From: Tenacibaculum sp.
Lineage (GTDB): Bacteria; Bacteroidota; Bacteroidia; Flavobacteriales; Flavobacteriaceae
Assembly: GCA_018456245.1 (NCBI GenBank)
Contig: JAGYHQ010000003.1
Span: 1 to 64,000, forward strand
Direction of reading: 5' to 3'
Length of the DNA: 64,000 nucleotides
Positions 1 to 8,762 of this stretch are shown piece by piece (the first letter of the stretch is position 1; each line of letters begins with the position of its first letter). The position numbers and the translations under genes are program-made. The notes beneath the pieces were generated by a model. The model had not been told where the DNA came from and did no database searches. It worked only from the letters and a program-made list of their open reading frames with translations.

Positions 1-2
1 TT

Positions 3-488
3 ATGGATAACATAAAGAATAAGTTTTTACCTACGGTAGGAGCAGGTATTTATTATCATACTTATAAGTGGTACGTAGGTTTATCCGTACCAAATTTTAT
101 TCGTTCAGAGCATTATAGAGATGATAAGCGCGATGTTTCATTAGAGCGTATGCACTTTTTCTTAATAGCGGGTTATGTATTTGATTTAAGTGAAAGTGTT
201 AAGTTTAAGCCAGCAGCCTTATTAAAGGCAGTGTCAGGCGCACCATTATCATTAGATGTATCAGCAAACTTTTTGTTTAATGAAAGGTTTAGAGCAGGAG
301 TTGCATGGCGTTGGGATGATTCAATAAGTGCATTATTAGGTTTTAATATTACACGATCATTCTTAATAGGCTATGCATATGATTTAACTACGTCCAATTA
401 TAGTGTAACGAACAGTGGTACTCATGAGATTATGTTACGTTATGAATTTTTGAGAGAAGGCGCAATGAAATCACCAAGATTCTTTTAA
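3..488 (+). CDS. PorP/SprF family type IX secretion membrane protein (3' part)
   Basis: Only the C-terminal 161 residues are in the window; the reading frame is open at the left edge, so the true start lies upstream. The pattern of alternating aromatic and hydrophobic strands, with a segment like VGAGIYYHTYKWYVGLSVPN near the front and a terminal LRYEFL strand, is typical of the PorP/SprF outer-membrane beta-barrel family. Family members accompany type IX secretion and gliding systems in Bacteroidota, often next to large adhesins. A strong terminator follows at 514-550, so this is the last gene of its operon. Family assignment is fairly sure; the specific substrate is unknown. Confidence 0.8.
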   Translation: MDNIKNKFLPTVGAGIYYHTYKWYVGLSVPNFIRSEHYRDDKRDVSLERMHFFLIAGYVFDLSESVKFKPAALLKAVSGAPLSLDVSANFLFNERFRAGVAWRWDDSISALLGFNITRSFLIGYAYDLTTSNYSVTNSGTHEIMLRYEFLREGAMKSPRFF

Positions 489-513
489 TAAGAAGGGATT
501 AAATATTTTAATG

Positions 514-550
514 AAAAGAGACTGTTTAAAATAAAAACAGTCTCTTTTTT
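514..550 (+). terminator. Intrinsic terminator after porP/sprF-like gene
   Basis: A perfect 11-bp stem, AGAGACTGTTT (517-527) with AAACAGTCTCT (535-545), is followed by a run of T residues. Confidence 0.85.
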
Positions 551-698
551 TATTTTTGAGGTTTATGTATAACAAAAAAATGTAGATAATGTTGTACCAA
601 TACTTATAGACCTCAAGAAATAGTTTTTTTATAATATTTTTTAAAGTAAAATTTGATTGAAGTGTTAACCATATTTTAGAATATACAAAATTTGGTTG

Positions 699-706
699 TA
701 CCTTTG
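699..706 (+). promoter_or_regulatory. -7 box of the helicase promoter
   Basis: TACCTTTG matches the Bacteroidota sigma -7 consensus TAnnTTTG and lies 18 nt before the ATG at 725. Confidence 0.6.
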
Positions 707-724
707 CCTTAAACTTATTCTTGA

Positions 725-2077
725 ATGATTACTTTTAAAGATTTAGATTTATCAAACCCATTAATTAATGCAATAGATGATTTAGGGTTTACAAACCCAA
801 CATTTATACAAAAGGATGCTTTTCCTGTGGTGCGTTCAGGTAAAGATGTGGTTGGAATTGCACAAACAGGTACAGGAAAAACCTTTGCTTATATTTTACC
901 TATTTTAAGAGACTTAAAATTTTCAAAGCAACAAAACCCAAGGGTTATGGTTTTAGTGCCAACTCGTGAGCTTGTTTTACAGGTGGTTGAGGAATTTGAA
1001 AAGCTGTCAAAATACATGTCTTTACGTGTTTTAGGGGTTTATGGAGGAGTGAATTTAAATAGGCATAAACAAGCTGTAGCCGAAGGCTGTGATATTATAG
1101 TGGCAACCCCAGGGAGATTATATGATTTAGGATTGAGTAGAGTTTTAAAATTAAAATCTATTCAGAAATTAGTTATTGATGAGGTAGATGTAATGCTTGA
1201 TTTAGGGTTTAGATTTCAAATTTTAAATATATTTGATTTATTACCTCAACGCCGTCAAAATATTATGTTTTCGGCAACAATGACAGATGATGTTGAGGCA
1301 TTAATTGATGAGTTTTTTATAGCACCACATAAAATATCTATTGCCGTAAGTGGAACACCATTAGATAATATTAAGCAAGTATGTTATGATATTCCTAATT
1401 TTTACACAAAGGTTAATTTATTAAATAAATTATTATTTGATAAAGAAGAGTTTAGTAAGGTTTTAATATTTGCACCTAATAAAAGGAATGCTGATAGATT
1501 ATTTGAGGCTTTAAAAGAGGAATTTCCTGCACAATTATGTGTTATTCATTCTAATAAAACTCAAAATTATCGTATTCGCTCTATAGAACAATTTAATAGA
1601 GGAGATAAAAGGATTTTAATTGCTACTGATGTTATTGCTCGTGGTTTAGACTTACAAGAAATAACACACGTTATTAATTTTGACACCCCTAATTTCCCTG
1701 AAAATTATATGCATAGAATTGGGCGTACAGGTAGGGCAGAACATGAAGGAAAATCAATATTATTTTCTACTGAAAAAGAGCAAGAGGCAAAAAAACGTAT
1801 TGAGGAATTAATGAATTATACAATTCCTAAATTAGAAATTCCTGATGATGTTCAAATATCAAAACAATTAACTGAGGAGGAACGTCCTAAAGAGGAAGTA
1901 GCTAATAAAAATAGAACTTCTAAAGAATATGTACCAGGACCTGCATTTCACGAGAAGAAAGACAAAAATAAAAAAACAAATCAAGGGGGTTCATACCGTA
2001 GGGAAATCGCTAAAAAATACAAGAAACCTAAAACTAGATCTCCTAAAAATACTAGTAAGAAGAATAAAAAAAGATAA
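725..2077 (+). CDS. DEAD-box family ATP-dependent RNA helicase (RhlE-like)
   Basis: A 450-residue helicase expected to remodel RNA, for example in ribosome assembly or mRNA turnover. Visible motifs in order: Q motif region around residue 28, Walker A AQTGTGKT (46-53), PTREL (79-83), ATPGR (~127), motif II at 152-155, SAT in MFSATM (~187), ARGLD and HRIGRTGRA in the second RecA domain. Motif II reads DEVD rather than DEAD. The C-terminal ~70 residues are a basic, Lys/Arg-rich tail typical of RNA-binding extensions. Monocistronic: own promoter upstream and a bidirectional terminator downstream. Family certain; the exact subgroup is inferred. Confidence 0.93.
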   Translation: MITFKDLDLSNPLINAIDDLGFTNPTFIQKDAFPVVRSGKDVVGIAQTGTGKTFAYILPILRDLKFSKQQNPRVMVLVPTRELVLQVVEEFEKLSKYMSLRVLGVYGGVNLNRHKQAVAEGCDIIVATPGRLYDLGLSRVLKLKSIQKLVIDEVDVMLDLGFRFQILNIFDLLPQRRQNIMFSATMTDDVEALIDEFFIAPHKISIAVSGTPLDNIKQVCYDIPNFYTKVNLLNKLLFDKEEFSKVLIFAPNKRNADRLFEALKEEFPAQLCVIHSNKTQNYRIRSIEQFNRGDKRILIATDVIARGLDLQEITHVINFDTPNFPENYMHRIGRTGRAEHEGKSILFSTEKEQEAKKRIEELMNYTIPKLEIPDDVQISKQLTEEERPKEEVANKNRTSKEYVPGPAFHEKKDKNKKTNQGGSYRREIAKKYKKPKTRSPKNTSKKNKKR

Positions 2078-2095
2078 TAATACCTATAATAAAAA

Positions 2096-2127
2096 ATGCA
2101 GATTAATTATTAATCTGCATTTTTTTC
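2096..2127. terminator. Bidirectional terminator between helicase and sodB
   Basis: An 11-bp perfect stem (ATGCAGATTAA, 2096-2106, with 2110-2120) has T runs on the plus side and A runs on the other side, so it can serve both converging genes. Confidence 0.85.
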
Positions 2128-2140
2128 TTTCTTAAATAGC

Positions 2141-2752
2141 TTATTTAGCTTCGTTGTATCTTTTTTCTACTTCGTTCCAGTTAATTATATTAAAGAAAGC
2201 ATCAATATAATCAGGTTTTCTGTTTTGGTAGTTTAAATAGTATGCGTGTTCCCAAATATCTAAACCTAAAATAGGAGTTCCTGTACAACAAGAAACGTTT
2301 GGCATTAATGGGTTATCTTGGTTTGGTGTAGAACAAACTTCTAATTTTCCACCTTTACTAACACATAACCAAGCCCAGCCAGAACCAAATTGTGTAGATG
2401 CTTTTTTAGAAAATTCATTTTTAAAATTTTCAAAAGAACCAAATTCATTTTCAATAGCATCTTTTAATTCGCCAGATAAACGTCCGCGATTATTAGGGTT
2501 TATTACCGACCAGAATAATGAGTGATTGTAAAAACCACCTCCGTTATTACGAACGGCACTATTATTAACGTCTAAATTAGTTAAAATATCTTCTATTGAT
2601 TTGTTTTCTAAATCAGTTCCTTTAATTGCTGCATTTAATTTTGTTGTATATCCGTTATGATGTTTTGTATGGTGTATTTTCATAGTTTTTGCATCAATAT
2701 ATGGTTCTAATGCGTCGTAACTATATCCTAATTCAGGAAGTTTAAAAGTCAT
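2141..2752 (-). CDS. sodB: Superoxide dismutase (Fe/Mn family)
   Basis: A 203-residue cytoplasmic enzyme converting superoxide to hydrogen peroxide and oxygen. It has the normal family length. The metal ligands are visible: His in KIHHTKHH (residue ~27), His in the NHSLFW region (~77), and Asp and His in the signature DIWEHAYY (~165-169). The GSGWAWL motif is also present. No signal peptide, so cytosolic. Fe versus Mn use cannot be settled by eye. It is transcribed alone, ending at the bidirectional terminator shared with the helicase. Confidence 0.95.
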   Translation of the reverse strand: MTFKLPELGYSYDALEPYIDAKTMKIHHTKHHNGYTTKLNAAIKGTDLENKSIEDILTNLDVNNSAVRNNGGGFYNHSLFWSVINPNNRGRLSGELKDAIENEFGSFENFKNEFSKKASTQFGSGWAWLCVSKGGKLEVCSTPNQDNPLMPNVSCCTGTPILGLDIWEHAYYLNYQNRKPDYIDAFFNIINWNEVEKRYNEAK

Positions 2753-2800
2753 AATTATTTGTTTTATTAAATTCTCAATTTCACGAATTTAACGTAAAAA

Positions 2801-2828
2801 AATAGGATTAACAAATGTTAACCCTATT
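2801..2828 (-). terminator. Terminator of fbp
   Basis: On the minus strand an ~12-bp stem (AATAGGGTTAAC with its complement, one G-U pair) is followed by TTTTTTT. Confidence 0.75.
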
Positions 2829-2868
2829 CAATTATTTATTTTGGTATAAATAAAATTTATTACACCTA

Positions 2869-3900
2869 TCAATAAGTAGGTTTTTCTTCTTCAGAATATT
2901 TTTGCATAAATTCTTCTGCCTTTTCTACTAAAAGTTTACTTCCACAGTAAAAAGGAACTCGTTGATGTAATTCTGATGGTTTAATATCTAAAATTCGTGT
3001 AAATCCGTCAGATGCTTTACCACCGGCTTGTTCACATATAAATGCCATTGGGTTACATTCGTACAATAAACGCAATTTTCCGTTAGGGTCAATAGCTGTT
3101 GCAGGATAAATGTACACACCTCCTTTTATCATATTTCTATGAAAATCAGCTACCATAGAACCTATATAACGAGCAGTATATGGTCTGTTATCTTCTGGGG
3201 CTAATTCTTTACAATACACCAAAAATCGTTTCATTCCTTCTTGGAAATGTGTAAAATACCCTTCACTTACAGAATAAACTCTACCAATTTCAGGATATTT
3301 CATATTTGGGTGAGATAAATAAAATGTACCAATAGCAGGATTTAAAGTAAACCCATTAACCCCATTACCAGTTGTAAAAACAAGCATTGTTGAAGTTCCG
3401 TAAGCCACATAACCTGCTGCAACTTGTTCTCTCCCTTTTTGTAAGAAATCTTCTTTTGTAACAGGGGTTCCTACAGGTGAAACTCTATGGTAAATAGAAA
3501 AAATAGTTCCTACTGATACGTTTACATCAATATTTGAAGAGCCATCTAAAGGATCCATCAATAAAACATATCTGTTTTTATTAGAATTTTCTTTACCAGA
3601 AATTATAACAAAATCGTCTTCTTCTTCACTTGCTATACCACAAACAATATCTCTATTTACTAAATTTTTCTTAAATAATTCGTTTGCTAAAACATCTAAT
3701 TTTTGTTGGTTTTCTCCTTGAACATTTACTTTGCCTGCATCTCCTGTAATATCAACCAAACCAGCCTTTCTAATTTCATGGTTTACTACTTTGGCAGCCA
3801 ACCGAATAGAGTTTATTAAACGAGATAATTCTCCTGATGAATATTTGAATTCTTTTTGTTTGCTGATGATAAATTCACCAAGTGTCATATGCTTGTACAT
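2869..3900 (-). CDS. fbp: Class I fructose-1,6-bisphosphatase
   Basis: 343 residues; hydrolyses fructose-1,6-bisphosphate to fructose-6-phosphate, the committed step of gluconeogenesis. Class I features are seen: the metal-site acidic segment SEEEDD (~90), the signature [13 protein letters not shown] (~114-126) and the C-terminal [19 protein letters not shown] region that binds substrate. Length is normal for bacterial FBPase I. A minus-strand CATCTTTG near 3930 resembles a -7 box. Its presence with pyruvate phosphate dikinase elsewhere in the window fits active gluconeogenesis. Confidence 0.96.
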   Translation of the reverse strand: MYKHMTLGEFIISKQKEFKYSSGELSRLINSIRLAAKVVNHEIRKAGLVDITGDAGKVNVQGENQQKLDVLANELFKKNLVNRDIVCGIASEEEDDFVIISGKENSNKNRYVLLMDPLDGSSNIDVNVSVGTIFSIYHRVSPVGTPVTKEDFLQKGREQVAAGYVAYGTSTMLVFTTGNGVNGFTLNPAIGTFYLSHPNMKYPEIGRVYSVSEGYFTHFQEGMKRFLVYCKELAPEDNRPYTARYIGSMVADFHRNMIKGGVYIYPATAIDPNGKLRLLYECNPMAFICEQAGGKASDGFTRILDIKPSELHQRVPFYCGSKLLVEKAEEFMQKYSEEEKPTY

Positions 3901-3958
3901 AGTTTGTTGCGTTTAGGTAATTTTTACAAAGATGCTATCTTTTAATTACAATTACAAA

Positions 3959-4852
3959 TTAGGTTGTTAATTCGGTAAATAAATTTTCTAAACTTTTATT
4001 TTTAAGGCTTAGTTCTAATATTTTAAGTCCGTTTTCTTGTGCAAAATCAAATAATTTGGGACGCATATCTTCTTCTGAATAAAAGGTAAGTGTCCAAGAA
4101 TTATCATAATTATTTATAACCTCTTTACAATTTGGTAATTTCTTTAAAAATTGTTCTTCAATCTTATAATTAAAACCTATGTTTATAATTTGTTCTTTAT
4201 TGTCTTTAAGTTCAGATATGTTTTTATCTATAACAATTTTCCCTTTGTTAATAATAATAACTCTGTTACAAACGGCTTCTACTTCTTGTAAAATATGTGT
4301 TGAAAATAAAACAGTTTTATCTTTCCCTAATTCTTTTATTAATTCACGGATCTCTATTAATTGGTTAGGGTCTAAACCAGTTGTGGGTTCATCTAATATT
4401 AAAACGCTTGGGTTGTGTAAAATTGCTGATGCTAAACCTACACGTTGCTTATAGCCTTTTGAAAGTTGACTTATTTTTTTATGAACCTCACTATTTAAGT
4501 TAACTTTATTAATAACATCATTAATAGCCGTTTTTTCTAATTTATGTATTGATGCGTGAAATTGTAAATATTCTTTCACATACATATCTAAATACAACGG
4601 ATTATTTTCAGGTAAATACCCGATGTATTTTTGTGCTTCAATAGGGTTTTTTACAACATCAATATCATTTACTAATACCGTACCTTCGGATGCTTTTATA
4701 AAACCTGTTAATATTTTCATTGTAGTAGATTTACCAGCACCATTTGCACCCAAAAAACCTACTATTTCCCCTTTTTTAGCAGAAAATGAAATATTATCTA
4801 AAGCCTTTTGCTTTCCGTAAAACTTTGATATTGAATTTATTTGTATAGACAT
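3959..4852 (-). CDS. gldA: Gliding-motility ABC transporter ATPase GldA
   Basis: A 297-residue ABC ATP-binding subunit. Walker A GANGAGKST is near residue 35, the ABC signature region LSKGYKQRVGLA near 133, Walker B VLILDEPTTGLDP near 150, and the H-loop STH near 183. The ~70-residue C-terminal extension and overall length match GldA, which in Flavobacterium works with GldF/GldG in a transporter needed for gliding. GldF and GldG are not in the window; gldA is often separate from gldFG in this family. A related general ABC-2 ATPase role cannot be fully excluded. Confidence 0.85.
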   Translation of the reverse strand: MSIQINSISKFYGKQKALDNISFSAKKGEIVGFLGANGAGKSTTMKILTGFIKASEGTVLVNDIDVVKNPIEAQKYIGYLPENNPLYLDMYVKEYLQFHASIHKLEKTAINDVINKVNLNSEVHKKISQLSKGYKQRVGLASAILHNPSVLILDEPTTGLDPNQLIEIRELIKELGKDKTVLFSTHILQEVEAVCNRVIIINKGKIVIDKNISELKDNKEQIINIGFNYKIEEQFLKKLPNCKEVINNYDNSWTLTFYSEEDMRPKLFDFAQENGLKILELSLKNKSLENLFTELTT

Positions 4853-4879
4853 TTATTTGTTTTTATAAACAATTATTAG

Positions 4880-4887
4880 CAAATTTA
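4880..4887 (-). promoter_or_regulatory. -7 box upstream of gldA
   Basis: Minus-strand TAAATTTG matches TAnnTTTG and lies 28 nt before the gldA start. Confidence 0.55.
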
Positions 4888-5027
4888 GGTGAATATGTAG
4901 TTTTAAGCAACTTATTATTAAATAATACATACTTAACCAACAGAAAAAGTGTAAAAAATGGTTATAAATTGTAGTAAAAAATATCAGATTTTATTACTAA
5001 TCTTGTATATGAAAATTATAATTGTTT

Positions 5028-5900
5028 ATGAATATGAAAAACACAAAATTACGAGAAAATTTTACAGATTTTTTATGCATAATTTTAGGGGTAATTATGG
5101 CTAGTATTGGGTTAAAAGGCTTTTTATTACCGAATCAATTTTTAGATGGGGGAGCAATGGGTATAGCTCTTTTAATTAAAAATCTTGCGAATTTTGATTT
5201 ATCTATTTTGATTGTTTTAGTAAATCTTCCTTTTATTTTAATAGGGGTTAAGCAAGTTTCTTTAAATTTTGCAATAAGGAGTTCTGTGGCTATTTTTGTA
5301 TTGGCTTTTTTAGTTCATTTTGTTTCTATGCCAGTATTTACTGAGGATAAATTGCTAATTTCTGTTTTCGGAGGTTTCTTTTTAGGAGCAGGAATTGGAT
5401 TAACTATTAGGGGAAGTGCTGTTATTGATGGAACAGAAGTTTTGGCTATTTCGGTAAGTAGAAAATCAAGTTTAAGTGTAGGTGACTTTATTGCTTTATT
5501 TAATGTTGTTTTATTTATAGTGGCATCAGTGTTAATTAACGTTGAAACAGCATTATATTCTATGTTAACATACATTTCTGCATCAAAAACAGTTGATTTT
5601 ATATTAAATGGTATTGAGGAATATATTGGAGTAATGATTGTTTCAAATAAAGCAATAGAAATTAAGAAAAAGGTTTCTTACGATTTAGGGAGAGGAGTTA
5701 CTGTTTTTAGGTCAGATGAAGGGTTTGGAAAAAGAGGAACTGATGTTGATGATAAGAAGATTTTGTTTTGTGTAATCACACGTTTAGAAATCACACGTTT
5801 ATTACATGAAATAGATAAATTAGACGATAAAGCGTTTATTGTGCAATATCCTATAAAAGATACCAAGGGAGGTATGATAAAGCGTAGACCATTACATTAA
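5028..5900 (+). CDS. YitT family membrane protein
   Basis: About 290 residues. The N-terminal ~190 residues contain five to six hydrophobic membrane segments with the GxxLPNQFLDGGAMGIALL loop typical of the YitT (DUF161) family. The last ~90 residues form a soluble DUF2179-like domain (VTVFRSDEGFGK..., then ITRLEITRLLHEID). The molecular function of the family is not established. I chose the ATG at 5028; an upstream TTG at 5022 looks like part of the leader, and an ATG at 5034 is also possible. It is followed within 40 nt by glnS, which has its own -7 box. Confidence 0.85.
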   Translation: MNMKNTKLRENFTDFLCIILGVIMASIGLKGFLLPNQFLDGGAMGIALLIKNLANFDLSILIVLVNLPFILIGVKQVSLNFAIRSSVAIFVLAFLVHFVSMPVFTEDKLLISVFGGFFLGAGIGLTIRGSAVIDGTEVLAISVSRKSSLSVGDFIALFNVVLFIVASVLINVETALYSMLTYISASKTVDFILNGIEEYIGVMIVSNKAIEIKKKVSYDLGRGVTVFRSDEGFGKRGTDVDDKKILFCVITRLEITRLLHEIDKLDDKAFIVQYPIKDTKGGMIKRRPLH

Positions 5901-5907
5901 TTTTAAT

Positions 5908-5915
5908 TAAATTTG
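5908..5915 (+). promoter_or_regulatory. -7 box of the glnS promoter
   Basis: TAAATTTG matches TAnnTTTG; it overlaps an in-frame TTG at 5913, which argues against that codon being the glnS start. Confidence 0.6.
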
Positions 5916-5939
5916 CAAAAAAGAATAAATAATAATTAT

Positions 5940-7628
5940 ATGTCAGAAGAAAAAAAATCACTTAATTTTATTGAGCAAATTATAGAAGATGATTTAGCAA
6001 ACGGAATGCCAAAAGAGAATTTGCGTTTTCGTTTTCCGCCAGAGCCAAATGGTTATTTACATATAGGTCATACAAAAGCAATTGGTATTAGTTTTGGTTT
6101 AGGGGAGCATTATAATGCACCAGTAAACTTGCGTTTTGATGATACAAATCCTGCAAAAGAAGAACAGGAATATGTAGATGCAATAAAAAAAGATGTTTCT
6201 TGGTTGGGCTATAAATGGGAAAAAGAATGCTATTCTTCTGATTATTTTCAGCAGTTATATGATTGGGCAGTTCAATTAATTAAAGACGGAAAGGCTTATG
6301 TAGATAGCCAATCTTCTGAAGAAATGGCAGAACAAAAAGGTACGCCAACACAGGCAGGGGTAAATAGCCCGTTCCGTAATCGTTCGGTTGAGGAAAATTT
6401 AGATTTATTTACTCGTATGAAAAATGGAGAGTTTAAAGACGGAGAGCATATTTTACGAGCAAAGATTGATATGGCATCGCCTAATATGTTACTTCGTGAC
6501 CCAATAATGTACCGTATTTTACATAAAGAACATCATAGAACAGGGAATGATTGGTGTATTTACCCAATGTATGATTGGACGCACGGAGAAAGCGATTATA
6601 TTGAACAAATATCACATTCATTATGTTCGTTAGAATTTAAACCACATAGAGACTTATATAATTGGTTTAAGGATAATGTTTATGAATACAGCAAATTGGA
6701 ATATCCACTAATTCCAAAGCAACGTGAGTTTTCTCGTTTAAATTTAAGTTATACTATAATGAGTAAGCGTAAGCTCCTTAAGTTAGTTGAAGAGGGTATT
6801 GTTGCTGGTTGGGATGACCCTCGTATGCCTACAATTTCAGGATTACGCCGTAGGGGTTATACGCCACAATCTATTCGTAGTTTTATTGAAACTGTTGGGG
6901 TATCAAAAAGAGAAAATGTAATTGATGTTGCATTGTTAGAGTTTAAAATCCGTGAAGATTTAAACAAAACAGCCGATAGGGTAATGGCAGTTTTAAATCC
7001 TGTTAAATTAGTGATTATAAATTATCCTGAAGATAAAGAAGAGATACTAATTGCAGAGAATAATCCAGAAGATGAAAATGCAGGAAGTAGAGAAGTGCCA
7101 TTTTCAAGAGAATTATATATTGAAAGAGAAGATTTTAAAGAAGAAGCAAACCGAAAATATTTCCGTTTATCAATAGGAAAGGAAGTTCGTTTAAAAAATG
7201 CTTATATTATTAAAGGAGAAAGTTGTGTTAAAGATGTTGACGGAAATATAACTGAAATACATTGTACTTATGACCCACTTAGTAAATCAGGAAGTGGAAC
7301 GGAAGAAAGTAAAAGAAAAGTAAAAGGAACGTTGCATTGGGTAAGTAAAAGACACGCTGTTAGTGCAGAAGTACGAGTTTATGATCGTTTATTTAATGAT
7401 GAGGCTCCTGACGGACATAAAGACAGAGATTTTATGGAGTTTATTAACCCGAATTCGTTAGAAGTGATTAATACTTTTGTTGAGCCGAGTTTACAATCTG
7501 CAAAAGTTGGGGACAGATTTCAATTCCAGCGTTTAGGTTACTTTAATGTAGATGATGATTCAACATCTGAAAAATTAGTATTTAATAAAACAGTTGGATT
7601 GCGTGATAATTGGACTAAAAAGAATTAA
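5940..7628 (+). CDS. glnS: Glutamine--tRNA ligase
   Basis: A 562-residue class I synthetase that charges tRNA-Gln directly. The HIGH motif is in [15 protein letters not shown] and the KMSKS equivalent is TIMSKRK. The C-terminal half carries the beta-barrel anticodon-binding domain with [27 protein letters not shown] strands. The start ATG at 5940 gives [10 protein letters not shown], typical for the family; the nine-residue upstream extension would begin inside the promoter. Presence of GlnRS implies no obligatory Glu-tRNA-Gln amidotransferase route. Confidence 0.96.
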   Translation: MSEEKKSLNFIEQIIEDDLANGMPKENLRFRFPPEPNGYLHIGHTKAIGISFGLGEHYNAPVNLRFDDTNPAKEEQEYVDAIKKDVSWLGYKWEKECYSSDYFQQLYDWAVQLIKDGKAYVDSQSSEEMAEQKGTPTQAGVNSPFRNRSVEENLDLFTRMKNGEFKDGEHILRAKIDMASPNMLLRDPIMYRILHKEHHRTGNDWCIYPMYDWTHGESDYIEQISHSLCSLEFKPHRDLYNWFKDNVYEYSKLEYPLIPKQREFSRLNLSYTIMSKRKLLKLVEEGIVAGWDDPRMPTISGLRRRGYTPQSIRSFIETVGVSKRENVIDVALLEFKIREDLNKTADRVMAVLNPVKLVIINYPEDKEEILIAENNPEDENAGSREVPFSRELYIEREDFKEEANRKYFRLSIGKEVRLKNAYIIKGESCVKDVDGNITEIHCTYDPLSKSGSGTEESKRKVKGTLHWVSKRHAVSAEVRVYDRLFNDEAPDGHKDRDFMEFINPNSLEVINTFVEPSLQSAKVGDRFQFQRLGYFNVDDDSTSEKLVFNKTVGLRDNWTKKN

Positions 7629-7640
7629 AATTTTATAAAA

Positions 7641-8078
7641 ATGGTTGAAAAAGATGAAACTTTTAATGAAACAATTGATAATGTAAATTCTGGACCTACA
7701 AATAAGTACGAGGAAAAAGTAGATAAAGTTATAGAAAAGGTAGAGGAATATACAAAAGTAGCAGAAGAAAAATTTGATGAGCTTATTAAAAGTGAAACTG
7801 TTAAAGATATCAAGGTAAAAACACATGAAATTGTTGATGACGCAAAAGAAAAAATAGAAGATGTTATTTCAGGGGAAACTGCAGAAAAATTAAAGGAAAA
7901 GTCTTTAGAATATGTTAATAAAACCGAAGAGGTTTTAGAAGATGTTTCAGAAAAAATAAATAAATATTCAGAAATTGCAGAACAAAAAATAGAAAGTTTA
8001 ATAGATGAAGCTCCTGATGAAGTAAAAAACGCTGTAAATAAAGGAAAGAGTATTTTTAAGCGCTTATTTGGAAAGTAG
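7641..8078 (+). CDS. Charged coiled-coil protein of unknown function
   Basis: 145 residues, very rich in Glu, Lys and Val, with no hydrophobic segment. Heptad-like helices (VDKVIEKVEEYTKVAEEKF, KEKIEDVISGETAEKLKEKS) suggest one long helical or coiled-coil rod, ending in a basic FKRLFGK tail. The repeating amphipathic pattern recalls apolipoprotein/YtxH-like or LEA-like proteins, but I cannot name a family. It starts 12 nt after glnS and is probably cotranscribed with it. The hairpin at 8108-8136 followed by T residues is a likely terminator. Confidence 0.75.
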   Translation: MVEKDETFNETIDNVNSGPTNKYEEKVDKVIEKVEEYTKVAEEKFDELIKSETVKDIKVKTHEIVDDAKEKIEDVISGETAEKLKEKSLEYVNKTEEVLEDVSEKINKYSEIAEQKIESLIDEAPDEVKNAVNKGKSIFKRLFGK

Positions 8079-8107
8079 ATTGTTATATAGTTTCAAATAT
8101 ATTTTTT

Positions 8108-8136
8108 GGTATACCAATTTTTAAATTTGGTATACC
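8108..8136 (+). repeat. Left 29-bp repeat (GGTATACC-N13-GGTATACC), also terminator-like
   Basis: Two copies of GGTATACC are separated by 13 A/T bases. Because GGTATACC is palindromic, the site also folds into a perfect 10-bp hairpin followed by TTTTT, so it can act as the terminator of the gene ending at 8078. A related site with the same spacing, GGTGTACC-N13-GGTGTACC, lies at 9984-10012 on the other side of the integrase. The pair may be attL/attR or integrase binding sites. Confidence 0.6.
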
Positions 8137-8208
8137 TTTTTCGTATAAAATAAAGTTAATTTTTAAACGATAAAATTTAAAAAAGGATAAGTTTTTTTCA
8201 GTCTATCC

Positions 8209-8526
8209 TTACTTATTTTTATTTGGATTTTGCCTTGTGTCAAATATTCTTACAACATAAACTTTATCTTTACCTTCTCTATATGTAATTTTACAATATT
8301 TTATAATAAGTTTTCTATACTCGTGTTTTAAATGAGTAAAACTTTCGTCTATTATTCCAATTCTTGTAAACTTACTTTCTCTTAAAATGTCAGTTCTTTT
8401 ATGAATTTCAAAGGCTATTTCTTTAGCTGTTTCTTCTCCATATAATTCACTGTAAAACTGCATTATTTTACTTAAATCTTTTAAGGCTCTATTAGTCCAA
8501 AAAACTTCTTTTACGATACTTTCCAA
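8209..8526 (-). CDS. RelE/ParE-type toxin
   Basis: 105 residues with the small alpha/beta toxin fold pattern: VFWTNRALKDLSKI helix region at the start, FYSELYGEETAKEIA helix, and C-terminal strands with YRKLIIKYCKITYREGKDKVYVVRIFDTRQNP. The arrangement matches ParE/RelE family toxins, which inhibit gyrase (ParE) or cut mRNA on the ribosome (RelE); which of the two applies cannot be told. It probably starts at a TTG (8526) that overlaps the end of the antitoxin gene by 16 nt, suggesting translational coupling. It lies next to an integrase inside a putative small element. Confidence 0.82.
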   Translation of the reverse strand: MESIVKEVFWTNRALKDLSKIMQFYSELYGEETAKEIAFEIHKRTDILRESKFTRIGIIDESFTHLKHEYRKLIIKYCKITYREGKDKVYVVRIFDTRQNPNKNK

Positions 8527-8723
8527 TTTTCAATATATTGTTTTACTTCATCTGAACTATGTAAATTTTCACTCTTAATATCATCTTCTCCCTCCTTAAT
8601 CATTCTATCCATTTTCATTTGTTCAATATGAGATTTAGCATTTTCATACAAAGCCTTTACAAATTCATCATTTGCAATATCTATGTAATTATGTAATTCT
8701 TGTTTTAAGTCTAATGTACTCAT
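8511..8723 (-). CDS. Antitoxin of the ParE/RelE-type pair
   Basis: 70 residues from the ATG at 8723; a GTG at 8744 would add seven residues. The sequence is a short, largely helical, charged protein (MSTLDLKQELHNYIDIANDE... ending IENWKVS). It resembles the small antitoxins that precede ParE-like toxins in Bacteroidota. The gene order antitoxin-toxin and the overlap with the toxin support the role. No DNA-binding motif is obvious by eye. It lies 18 nt or more downstream of the integrase stop, so it may be read with the integrase. Confidence 0.75.
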   Translation of the reverse strand: MSTLDLKQELHNYIDIANDEFVKALYENAKSHIEQMKMDRMIKEGEDDIKSENLHSSDEVKQYIENWKVS

Positions 8724-8762
8724 CTTAAAAGTATTTATTACCACAAATCTACTAAAAAAAAT

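Noticed and set aside
3731-3916. Reading frame antisense to fbp
   Set aside because: It is a shadow of the conserved fbp frame and has no independent support.
5913-5939. TTG start giving a longer GlnRS
   Set aside because: The TTG lies within the -7 promoter box; the ATG at 5940 gives the normal family N-terminus.
7575-7826. Hydrophobic frame antisense to the gene at 7641
   Set aside because: The Phe/Ile-rich translation results from antisense reading of a Glu/Lys-rich gene; no start region or promoter supports it.
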